A stretch of DNA of 64,000 bases from assembly GCF_016056375.1 (NCBI RefSeq), contig NZ_JAEDAE010000012.1, positions 95,849-159,848 of the forward strand. Reading direction: 5' to 3'. Positions 15,284-22,429 of the stretch are shown here, piece after piece. The notes below the pieces were generated by a model, which saw nothing but the letters and a program-made list of their open reading frames with translations, was not told where the DNA came from and did no database searches. Source of the stretch: Hymenobacter negativus (GTDB lineage: Bacteria; Bacteroidota; Bacteroidia; Cytophagales; Hymenobacteraceae). The stretch's first letter is position 1, and each line of letters begins with the position of its first letter. A program made the position numbers and the translations under genes.

Positions 15284-16144
15284 TTAAATAGGCCGTAGCT
15301 GAACTAAATCTAGAAATCGGTTTGGGTAGTCAGTTGTGATGCCGTCAACGCCGAGTGCGATTAAGGCTGCCATGTCGCACTGGTGGTTTACGGTCCATGG
15401 TACAAGCCGTAGGTTTGGGTATAGGGTCCGCAACTGATGCACTGGTGCGGCTGTAACAGTAGTAAAGTCGGGGCCCAACGTGGTGGGTATAAAGCCTAGC
15501 TCCTGTATACTGGCAAGCCAAGGTTGGTTGGCTTCAAGGAGCAGGCAGGTGGCGAGGTCGGGCTGTTGAAGATGGACGAGGCGAAGAACCCGTGGGTCGA
15601 AGCAGAGCACGGTGGTGCGGGCTGAAACTTGTGCCTCATCAATTTCTGCCAGGACCAAGGGCAGGAAAAATTCGGGAGCGGGATGAAAAATATTGTCCCC
15701 GGCCGGGCTGCTTTTTATTTCGATGGCGTAGCGAATTTGTGGGCGGCCGGAAGGACGGACTATGGCCTCAATGGCGGCCAACACTTCCCGCAATAGCGGC
15801 TTGTAGGCCCGCTCAGAAACTTGCTCAGGAAAGACATGATGATGCCGCAGGCCGCAGTCGCAGCGGCGAATAGTAGCGTAGGGCATCTGGTAAAGATTGA
15901 AGCGCGGAAAGGGGCTATTTTCGATAATTCTGCCTTCAGGGTCGAGGCAAATAGCCGGATTGAGCCAAGGTTCATGTGAAACGACAACCTGATGGTCGGC
16001 AGAAATAACCACGTCCATCTCGAGCACATCGACGCCGAGGGCGAGGGCGTGCAGAAAGGCTGGCAAGGTATTCTCAGGGCGCAGGCCACGACAGCCGCGA
16101 TGGCCGTGAAGCTCCGGAAGTGAGGTTTGAGAGGAAACAGACAT
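15284..16144 (-). CDS. Glycerophosphodiester phosphodiesterase family protein
   Basis: GDPD enzymes hydrolyse glycerophosphodiesters to glycerol 3-phosphate and an alcohol. The 286-residue protein has the first catalytic motif HGHRGCRGLRPENTLPAF, the metal-binding VDVLEMDVVIS with the paired acidic residues, the catalytic VVSHEP histidine, and the metal-ligand glutamate in YAIEIKS. It ends in the usual VPWTVN and GVDGITTDYPNRFLDL strand-loop motifs. There is no signal peptide, so it should be cytoplasmic, unlike GlpQ. A Cys-rich insert (RRCDCGLRHHHVF) is present in related Bacteroidota proteins. Confidence 0.92.
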   Translation of the reverse strand: MSVSSQTSLPELHGHRGCRGLRPENTLPAFLHALALGVDVLEMDVVISADHQVVVSHEPWLNPAICLDPEGRIIENSPFPRFNLYQMPYATIRRCDCGLRHHHVFPEQVSERAYKPLLREVLAAIEAIVRPSGRPQIRYAIEIKSSPAGDNIFHPAPEFFLPLVLAEIDEAQVSARTTVLCFDPRVLRLVHLQQPDLATCLLLEANQPWLASIQELGFIPTTLGPDFTTVTAAPVHQLRTLYPNLRLVPWTVNHQCDMAALIALGVDGITTDYPNRFLDLVQLRPI

Positions 16145-16276
16145 GGAGTGGGTATGTGAATGAGGGATAAGTAAAGTGTGCGGCGTAGCATGGACTAAGC
16201 GGGCCGCTAATGAAGTGCGGTGTTTGCTACATGGTTTGAGGTAATTTTACAGCTCATCCTAACCTTTTATGATTTC

Positions 16277-16897
16277 ATGAAAAAACTACTGCTACTTGTT
16301 GTGTTGCTAGCCCTCGCAGCCGGCGGGTACTATTACTACCGAAGCCTGAAGCAAGGCCCGAGTGGCGCGCTGGTTTCGGCCGCCGCCGCAGTGCAGACGC
16401 ACGACATGGCGATGTTTGAGAAATACGTCGATGTGAATAGCGTGACTGCCCACCTAGTGGATGATGTGGCGCAGCAGAGCTCGGCCCTGACTTCGCTGCT
16501 GCCTGGCGGCAGCCTGATGATGGGCGGAGCCATGCGGCTGCTGAAGCCCGCCCTGGCCAAGGCTGCACACCAGGAAGTGCAGCGCTATGTAGAAACGGGT
16601 TCGCTGGAAGCCGCAGCAGCAGCGGCTCCAAAGCGTATGGTAAACATTTCGCTCACGGGATTGGCCAACAAGATTGTGAGCCCGGAAAGTGAGTTTAAAG
16701 GCATCAAGTACACCCGGGAGGAGGGCGACAATGCGTTCGTAGGCCTGGAGGTGACCCAGCCCAAGTACGACACCACGATGGTGGTGGAAGTGAAGATGCG
16801 CCGCCAAGGCGACCATTGGCAGTTGACCCAGATTACGAACAGCGGGGAACTGCTACGCGGAGTTGCCCGGCTGGAGAAAAAGCGGCTGCTGAATTAG
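16277..16897 (+). CDS. DUF2939-like membrane-anchored protein
   Basis: From ATG 16277 the protein has 206 residues. It begins with a hydrophobic anchor or uncleaved signal (KKLLLLVVLLALAAGGYYYY), then a segment reading AAAAVQTHDMAMFEKYVDVNSV, quoted here as AAAAVQTHDMAM and FEKYVDVNSV. That segment is the feature of DUF2939 proteins, in which a short helix is followed by a residue stretch counting as a stress or export domain of unknown role. The upstream ATG at 16220 would bury the anchor after 19 residues and is less likely. The gene stands alone on the plus strand and converges on a small lipoprotein gene across a strong bidirectional terminator. No function is known. Confidence 0.78.
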   Translation: MKKLLLLVVLLALAAGGYYYYRSLKQGPSGALVSAAAAVQTHDMAMFEKYVDVNSVTAHLVDDVAQQSSALTSLLPGGSLMMGGAMRLLKPALAKAAHQEVQRYVETGSLEAAAAAAPKRMVNISLTGLANKIVSPESEFKGIKYTREEGDNAFVGLEVTQPKYDTTMVVEVKMRRQGDHWQLTQITNSGELLRGVARLEKKRLLN

Positions 16898-16915
16898 TTT
16901 AGCCAGCGCTTTCAC

Positions 16916-16977
16916 AACGCTTTAAAAACGAAAACGCCCCGGCCGGATGGTCGGGGCGTTTTCGTTTTTAAAGCGTT
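16916..16977. terminator. Bidirectional terminator with perfect 26-base arms
   Basis: The arm 16916-16941 (starts AACGCTTTAAAAACG) is perfectly complementary to 16952-16977 (ends TTTTTAAAGCGTT) around a 10-base loop. T-rich tracts on both strands let it stop the plus-strand DUF2939-like gene and the minus-strand PLDc_N gene. Confidence 0.93.
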
Positions 16978-16985
16978 GGTAATGC

Positions 16986-17276
16986 TTAAACGATGCCGGT
17001 GTTTGACTTGCCACGGCCGGCGAAGAGGTAATAAATGATAAGGCCACCCAAGGGGAAAATGAAAATGATAACAGCCCACAACAGCTTCTTACCAATGGTC
17101 CAAGGCTGACGGAAAACGTCGAGCAAGGCAATGATGTCGAGGGCAAGCAGAACGTAGCCCCATGTGGCCAGGCTGCCATCGTTGTTGAAGCGGCTGCACG
17201 AGGTGGCCAGCAGCATCAGCGGCAGGAGAAGGGCCGCGAGCGGCAGGCGGGAAGTGTAATGACGAAGGGTACGCAT
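16986..17276 (-). CDS. Small PLDc_N-domain lipoprotein or membrane protein
   Basis: From ATG 17276 the protein has 96 residues. It starts with a lipoprotein-like signal (SRLPLAALLLPLMLLATSC), then has two hydrophobic segments with the pattern YVLLALDIIALLDVFRQPW and LLWAVIIFIFPLGGLIIYYL followed by AGRGK. That is the PLDc_N domain (phospholipase D-nuclease N-terminal), which occurs alone in many small bacterial membrane proteins of unknown function. The gene ends at the bidirectional terminator and is downstream of, but not coupled to, the rhomboid gene. Confidence 0.82.
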   Translation of the reverse strand: MRTLRHYTSRLPLAALLLPLMLLATSCSRFNNDGSLATWGYVLLALDIIALLDVFRQPWTIGKKLLWAVIIFIFPLGGLIIYYLFAGRGKSNTGIV

Positions 17277-17379
17277 GACAGGGGAAACAAGGTGAAAGAA
17301 TGTGTCTGAGCTTCCCTTACGCAATGAATTTCAAATAAGATATAAAAATCCGGCTTTATTAATAATAATCATCTGAAAA

Positions 17380-18042
17380 TCAAATATTTAAACCGATAAA
17401 CCGGCTGATTTGACGCACAAATTCAATGCCAGCGGCCGGCATGAAAATTAAGGTGAGCACGACCCCATAGATGGCGCCGTAGAAGTGGGCATCGTGGTTG
17501 ATGTTATCGCCCCGGCGGCGGCCCTGGTAGTAGGAATAGAGTAAGTAGAGAAAGCCGAAGATGAAACCGGGGATGCCCACCGGGATGAACATCATATAGA
17601 TTTTATTCAGGGGCGAGTAGATGACGCCGGCGAACAGCACGGAGGCCACGCCGCCCGAGGCCCCGAGGCTGCCGTAGTTGCGGTCGTCGCGGTGGCGGAA
17701 ATAGGTAGGAATATCGGATACCACGATGCCGCCCAGGTAGAGCAGCAGAAAGCGCCAGATGCCGCCCATAGCCCCAAAGCCATCGAGGCCAGGCGCGCCG
17801 GTGCCGTTGACCAGCACGGCCAGCACCAGCTGCCCGAAGGAGTAGAAGGCAATCATGTTGAAGAGCAGGTGGCCCCAGTCGGCGTGTAGAAAGCCTGAGG
17901 TGAGGAAGCGGTACCACTGGCTATTGTCGCGGGCCACACGGTAAGGCCGGAGTATCCAAGACTCCATGAGGTCGTGGTTGGACCAGGCGTAGGCGGAAAC
18001 GAGGACCGTGAGGCCGACGAGAATCAAGATAGGATTGAACAC
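17380..18042 (-). CDS. Rhomboid family intramembrane serine protease
   Basis: A 220-residue membrane protein with about six helices. It has the rhomboid motifs: WYRFLTSGFLHADWGHLLFNM (quoted as WYRFLTSGFLHADW and GHLLFNM) with the L1-loop/HxxxN residues, the catalytic serine in GSLGASGGVASVLF, and the catalytic histidine in HDAHFYGAIYG. Rhomboids cleave transmembrane segments of other membrane proteins. It starts 6 bases after the stop of the polyprenyl synthase gene on the same strand, so the pair is probably co-transcribed. Substrates are unknown. Confidence 0.92.
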   Translation of the reverse strand: MFNPILILVGLTVLVSAYAWSNHDLMESWILRPYRVARDNSQWYRFLTSGFLHADWGHLLFNMIAFYSFGQLVLAVLVNGTGAPGLDGFGAMGGIWRFLLLYLGGIVVSDIPTYFRHRDDRNYGSLGASGGVASVLFAGVIYSPLNKIYMMFIPVGIPGFIFGFLYLLYSYYQGRRRGDNINHDAHFYGAIYGVVLTLIFMPAAGIEFVRQISRFIGLNI

Positions 18043-18048
18043 GGAGGA

Positions 18049-19020
18049 TTAATTTTCGCGGTCCATAAGTTGGAGCGCGAGGTGATGCAGGGGCTGTTTG
18101 CGCTCGTTTGGCGCCGCTACACGCTCCAAATGCTGCAGAGCATCTTGGAAGTAAGAGTTGATAAGAGCTTCCGTCTGAGAGCGAATTTCGAGCTCGTCGT
18201 AGATGGCGCGAACCGCCTGCACTTTGGCGTCGGCATCAAGCACGGGCTGACCGATGTGTTGGGCCAGGATAGCCTGTTGGGCGGGACTGGCCTGTACCTG
18301 GGCGGAGAGCAGGAGGAAGGTCTTTTTATCGGAGATGATATCACCCCCTACGCGCTTGCCGAAGGTGGCGGCGTCGCCGTACACATCGAGCAGGTCGTCG
18401 CGCAGCTGGAAGGCCAGGCCGATGTCAATGCCGAACTGGCGGAGATGCTCGGCATCTTCCTCCGAGGTGCCGGCGAGGCGGGCCCCCAATTCCAGGCAGA
18501 AGCCGAGGAGCACGGCCGTTTTTAGGCGAATCATGTCCAGGTACTGAGCGATGCTGACCTGCGGTTCAGTCTCAAAATTCATGTCCCACTGCTGGCCTTC
18601 GCAGACCTCGGCGGCCGTCTGGCTGAAGCGGGCGAGGATACGCGGGAGTAGCGCAGGCGGCACGTCCAGGAACAGCTCGTAGGCGCGCACCAGCATCACG
18701 TCGCCGGAAAGGATGGCCACGTTGGGATTCCACTTTTCGTGCACGGTAGCCTGGCCGCGGCGCAGGGGAGCTTGGTCCATCAGGTCGTCGTGGAGCAGGG
18801 TGAAGTTGTGAAAGACTTCGGTGGCCAGGGCGGGCTTGATGATGCCGTTGAGGTCATCGGTGAAGAGGTGAGCGCCGAGCAACGTGAGCAGCGGCCGGAT
18901 GCGTTTGCCGCCCAGGCCCATGATGTAGCGGATGGGGGCGTAGAGGGTATCGGGGGCCTGGCCGTAGTCGAGATGGGCGAGGGCGGCAGTGATGCTGGCG
19001 GGGAAGTCGGCTGGGGTCAT
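18049..19020 (-). CDS. Polyprenyl diphosphate synthase (trans-prenyltransferase)
   Basis: The enzyme adds isopentenyl diphosphate units to an allylic diphosphate for quinone, carotenoid or lipid-carrier synthesis. The 323-residue protein has the first aspartate-rich motif HDDLMDQAPLRRG and the second FQLRDDLLDVYGD, with GGKRIRP near the start as the substrate-binding motif. A Phe at the fifth position before the first Asp motif tends to limit chains to C15-C20, so GGPP or FPP is more likely than a long-chain product. This is inference from known chain-length rules. It precedes the rhomboid gene on the same strand. Confidence 0.92.
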   Translation of the reverse strand: MTPADFPASITAALAHLDYGQAPDTLYAPIRYIMGLGGKRIRPLLTLLGAHLFTDDLNGIIKPALATEVFHNFTLLHDDLMDQAPLRRGQATVHEKWNPNVAILSGDVMLVRAYELFLDVPPALLPRILARFSQTAAEVCEGQQWDMNFETEPQVSIAQYLDMIRLKTAVLLGFCLELGARLAGTSEEDAEHLRQFGIDIGLAFQLRDDLLDVYGDAATFGKRVGGDIISDKKTFLLLSAQVQASPAQQAILAQHIGQPVLDADAKVQAVRAIYDELEIRSQTEALINSYFQDALQHLERVAAPNERKQPLHHLALQLMDREN

Positions 19021-19090
19021 AGGTGGTGCAAAGAACGGGGCTGGGCGCTGCCGGTTCCAACGGCGCGGACGGGCGGAACCTCACCCCCGG

Positions 19091-19111
19091 CCCCTCTCCC
19101 CAGGAGAGGGG
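19091..19111. repeat. Short hairpin of a CCCCTCTCC-type repeat
   Basis: CCCCTCTCC and GGAGAGGGG form a perfect nine-base stem around CCA, preceded by CTCACCCCCGGC. It lies between the polyprenyl synthase start and the DUF2695 pseudogene. The C-rich style suggests an intergenic repeat. Confidence 0.55.
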
Positions 19112-19156
19112 AGCCGAGGCGGCGCTGATGCAGTAAACGCCCAGCTTACGACTGTT

Positions 19157-19456
19157 CTATGAGCCCTCGTATTTCTCCTCCACGTTCGCCAAAGCTTCAC
19201 AGTCGCAATAGCTGCCGAAGTCACCTAGCCATTGCTTAATAGGTTCAAATACGAGGTTATTGTCTGCCGCAAATTGCTGGGTAAAACGCAATGTGTCGTC
19301 GCAACCATGCTCCGTCAACTGCTGGTCGAGATAATCGAAAAAGGCTTAAAGCTTCTCCTTAGGCATCGGAAGCGCCTCCAGTTTCTCAGCATTGGCCTTT
19401 CGGGTTAGCTCGTTTTGAATGGCCTTGCGACGTTGCTTTTCTTCTTGGGACGGCAT
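19157..19456 (-). pseudogene. DUF2695 gene broken by a single in-frame stop codon
   Basis: Reading the minus strand from ATG 19456 gives MPSQEEKQRRKAIQN..., reaching PMPKEKL, then a TAA at codon 37 (19346-19348). The same frame continues AFFDYLDQQLTEHGCDDTLRF and ends near YCDCEALANVEEKYEGS with TAG at 19157-19159. The C-terminal half has the DUF2695 pattern: a FxxLD helix, CDxTLRFT, a WL segment and the YCDCEALANVE end. A single base change from AAG or CAG to TAA would explain the stop. The gene was therefore recently intact. No frame shift is seen. A sequencing error remains possible. Confidence 0.8.
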
Positions 19457-19492
19457 GATTGAAAGGGGAATGGGTTCGTGATAAAGCTATGC

Positions 19493-19524
19493 AAAAAGCC
19501 CCGGCTCTAAATTGAGCCGGAGCT
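19493..19524 (-). terminator. Terminator after rnr
   Basis: AAGCTCCGGCTC pairs with GAGCCGGGGCTT around AATTTA, followed by TTTTT on the minus strand. It is about 100 bases past the RNase R stop and just before the DUF2695 pseudogene. One arm position is mismatched. Confidence 0.8.
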
Positions 19525-19554
19525 TGTGACTGGTTGGAAAGAGGGCTTGTCACG

Positions 19555-19616
19555 CCCCAAGGTTGGTCGCTCCGAGAGGACGGATTGCCACGGCCTACGG
19601 CCTCGCAATGACAGGC
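19555..19616 (-). repeat. Copy of a GTCATTGCGAG...CAATCCG repeat
   Basis: On the minus strand the sequence reads CCTGTCATTGCGAGGCC, then GGCAATCCGTCCTCTCGG. A related copy on the plus strand at 32914-32951 reads GGTCATTGCGAG, then CAGCAATCCGGCCTCTC. The two copies share the ends and the central GCAATCCG block, so they are members of one intergenic repeat family. Confidence 0.65.
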
Positions 19617-19621
19617 GGGTC

Positions 19622-22102
19622 CTACCGCCGCTTGCCCTTATGGCCGCCCTTGCTGTGGCCCTTGCCGCTGCTGTAGTCGCGGTAGCCGCGGGGCTCGCTG
19701 CTGCGCTGTTTACGCTCGGCGGCCTCGCGGTTTTTCACGAAGTCGGGGCGGTTATCGACTAGCTCGAAGTCGATGGTGCGGTCGAGGAGGTTGGCGGATT
19801 TTACTACCACTTCCATCACGTCGCCGAACTGGATGATGCGCTTGGTGCGGCGGCCCACGATGCGGTAGTTGTCCTTGTCGAGCTCGAACTCATCGCCGGG
19901 AATGTCGCTCAGGCGCACCATGCCTTCGCACTTGTTCTCCTCAATTTCGATGTACATGCCGCGCTCGGTGAGGCCCGACACCACGCCCTTGAACGTGTTG
20001 CCGATTTCGTCTACCATGAACTCGACCTGCTTGAACTTGATGCTGGCGCGCTCGGCATTCGCGGCCAGTTTCTCGCGGGCCGACGAGTGCTTGCACTCTT
20101 CCTCCACGGGCTCGGCCGGCACGTTCTTGCCGCCCTCCAGGTAGTGCTCCAGCAGGCGGTGCGCCATCATATCCGGGTAGCGGCGGATGGGCGAGGTGAA
20201 GTGCGAATAGTGGGCGAACGCGAGACCGAAGTGACCCAGCGGCTCGGTAGTGTAAATGGCCTTTGCCATGGTCCGGATGGCCAGGCCCTGCAGCACGTTT
20301 TGCTCGGGCTTGCCCACCACCTCGGAGCTGAGGTTGTTGAGCTCGGTGCTGATTTTTTTCGGGTTGTCGAGCTTCAGCTTGTAGCCGAATTTCTGGGCGA
20401 AGAGGGCGAAGGTTTGCAGGCGTTCGGGCTCGGGCGCTTCGTGCACGCGGTACACCATGGTGAAGCGCGGCTTGGTCTTTTTGAGGTTGAACACGAACTC
20501 GGCCACCTTGCGGTTGGCCAGCAGCATGAACTCCTCAATCATCTTGTGGGCATCCTTGCGCTCCTTCACGTACACGCCGAGCGGCTTGCCATTTTCATCC
20601 AGGCGGAATTTCACCTCCTGGGTTTCGAAGGTGATGGCACCCTGCTTGAAGCGTTGGGCGCAGATTTTATGCGCCATGTCGTTGAGCACATTTATCTCCA
20701 CGGCGTAGTCGCCCTCCTTGCTTTCGATGCGCTCCTGGGCCTCCTCGTAGCTGAAGCGGCGGTCGGAGTGAATGATGGTTTTGCCGAACCACGACTCGTA
20801 GAGCTTGCCGTTCTCATCGAGCTCAAACACGGCCGAGAAAGTCAGTTTGTCCTCGTTGGGGCGCAGCGAGCAGAGGCCGTTGGAGAGGCGCTCGGGCAGC
20901 ATCGGAATCACGCGGTCGACGAGGTAAACCGAGGTGGCGCGGTGCTTGCCCTCGCGCTCCAGCTCGGTGCCGGGGCGCACGTAATGGGTGACGTCGGCGA
21001 TGTGCACGCCCACTTCCCAGTGCCCGTTTTCGAGTTGCCGGATGCTGAGGGCATCGTCAAAATCCTTGGCGTCGGCGGGGTCGATGGTGAAGGTGGTGAT
21101 GTTGCGGAAGTCGCGGCGCCGGGCAATTTCATCCTGCTCGATGACCTCGCTGATGCCTTCTGATTCTTCCTCCACTTCGGCGGGGAATTCGAAGGGCAAG
21201 CCGAACTCGGCCATGATGGCGTTTATCTCGGCTTCGTTGCCGCCGGCCTGCCCGAAGTTGCGCACCACCTCGCCCACCGGCTGGCGGTGGTTGTCAGTCG
21301 GGAACTCGTTGATGCGGACCAGCACCTTGTCGCCGGTGCGGGCATCGTGCAGCAAATGCGGCGGCACGAACACGTCGAAGTACACCTTGCGGTTGTCGGC
21401 CTTCACGAAGCCGAGCGTGCCCTGCACTTGGAGCTGCCCCACGATTTCGGGGCGCACCCGCTTGAGGACTTCCACCACGTCGCCCATCGGGCGGCCGTCG
21501 CGGGAGCCGCTACGCAGGCGCACCCGCACCACGTCGCCCTGCAGGGCAAACTTGAGTTGGTCGGTGAACACCCGGATGTCGTCGCCGCCATCAACGCCCT
21601 CGGGCACCACGAAGGCGAAGCTGGGCGTAGCCAAATCGACGGTGCCGATGATGGTGTTGGAGGGGGCGCGCTCGGGGCGGTCGTCGCCGTCTACGTGGTC
21701 GAAGCCGGCCGAGCGGCGACGGTGCACAATGGGGTCTTGCCCGAACTGGGCCTGCACCGAAAGATTGCGGGGCGGCGTCACGGCCGACTCACCTTTCTTA
21801 CCGCCTTTTTTGGCGCTGGACGGCATCAGGGCCGCCGCCACGGCATCGGCATCGGCGAGGCGGTATTCGTCGTTTTGGAGCAGCGTAATGAGGCCGTTTT
21901 TGCGCAGCACCTTGATGTGGGCAAATATCTCCTCGCGCTGGCCCTTGGTGGTGACGCCGAGGCGGCGCGAGAGCTGGCGGTAGGCCATCACCTTGGTGGG
22001 GTTGTCGGCGAAGACGCGCAGGACCTGGTCCTGGGTGATGGCCGCGGGTTCGGGCTTTTCGCGCTTGGCGCGGGGAGCCCGGGAGTTTTCGGGGGTATTC
22101 AT
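19622..22102 (-). CDS. rnr: Ribonuclease R
   Basis: RNase R is a 3'-to-5' hydrolytic exoribonuclease that degrades structured RNA. The 826-residue protein has an N-terminal winged-helix segment (VLRVFADNPTKVMAYRQLSR), two cold-shock-like domains, the RNB catalytic domain beginning TIDPADAKDFDDALS with its metal-binding aspartates, YSHFTSPIRRYPDM as the second active-site motif, an S1 domain (FKGVVSGLTERGMYIEIEEN), and a basic tail rich in Gly, Lys, Ser and Arg. Length and domain order match the family. A terminator follows it. Confidence 0.96.
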   Translation of the reverse strand: MNTPENSRAPRAKREKPEPAAITQDQVLRVFADNPTKVMAYRQLSRRLGVTTKGQREEIFAHIKVLRKNGLITLLQNDEYRLADADAVAAALMPSSAKKGGKKGESAVTPPRNLSVQAQFGQDPIVHRRRSAGFDHVDGDDRPERAPSNTIIGTVDLATPSFAFVVPEGVDGGDDIRVFTDQLKFALQGDVVRVRLRSGSRDGRPMGDVVEVLKRVRPEIVGQLQVQGTLGFVKADNRKVYFDVFVPPHLLHDARTGDKVLVRINEFPTDNHRQPVGEVVRNFGQAGGNEAEINAIMAEFGLPFEFPAEVEEESEGISEVIEQDEIARRRDFRNITTFTIDPADAKDFDDALSIRQLENGHWEVGVHIADVTHYVRPGTELEREGKHRATSVYLVDRVIPMLPERLSNGLCSLRPNEDKLTFSAVFELDENGKLYESWFGKTIIHSDRRFSYEEAQERIESKEGDYAVEINVLNDMAHKICAQRFKQGAITFETQEVKFRLDENGKPLGVYVKERKDAHKMIEEFMLLANRKVAEFVFNLKKTKPRFTMVYRVHEAPEPERLQTFALFAQKFGYKLKLDNPKKISTELNNLSSEVVGKPEQNVLQGLAIRTMAKAIYTTEPLGHFGLAFAHYSHFTSPIRRYPDMMAHRLLEHYLEGGKNVPAEPVEEECKHSSAREKLAANAERASIKFKQVEFMVDEIGNTFKGVVSGLTERGMYIEIEENKCEGMVRLSDIPGDEFELDKDNYRIVGRRTKRIIQFGDVMEVVVKSANLLDRTIDFELVDNRPDFVKNREAAERKQRSSEPRGYRDYSSGKGHSKGGHKGKRR

Positions 22103-22322
22103 TTGGGGTAAAAGTGGCCGCCGAAAAGTTGATTGGTCGCAGGCGGCGAGAGCGGAAATGGATTGGCTGGCTGGGCCGCGCCGCTTTATGAAACGCGGGC
22201 CGGGCCGGGAGGTTATGGTGCAGGCTTTAGGAGCCCGCGCGGGGTAGCGCCAAGCGTGGCAGCAGCCAGAATCGGGAGCTGCGGCGGCTTCTGGCGGCGC
22301 AAGGTAGGAGGCCGGCTGGGAT

Positions 22323-22411
22323 GTAGCGCGGACTTTGTAGTCCGCGTCCCTGCGCGGTTTGATAATCGTTTGGGTATCGTTCTGGGACGCGGACTACAAA
22401 GTCCGCGCTAC
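22323..22411. repeat. REPIN-like element: two GTAG-headed hairpins in inverted orientation
   Basis: The left unit is GTAG (22323) plus the hairpin CGCGGACT-TTGT-AGTCCGCG (22327-22346). The right unit is the hairpin CGCGGACT-ACAA-AGTCCGCG (22388-22407) plus CTAC (22408). The 27-base outer arms pair perfectly. A GTAG 5' of a palindrome, present as an inverted pair, is the layout of REP/REPIN elements. It occupies the 327-base gap between rnr and the ABC gene. The rest of that gap is GC-rich and holds no convincing gene. Confidence 0.8.
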
Positions 22412-22429
22412 TGCTCGTGCTAGCAGGCT

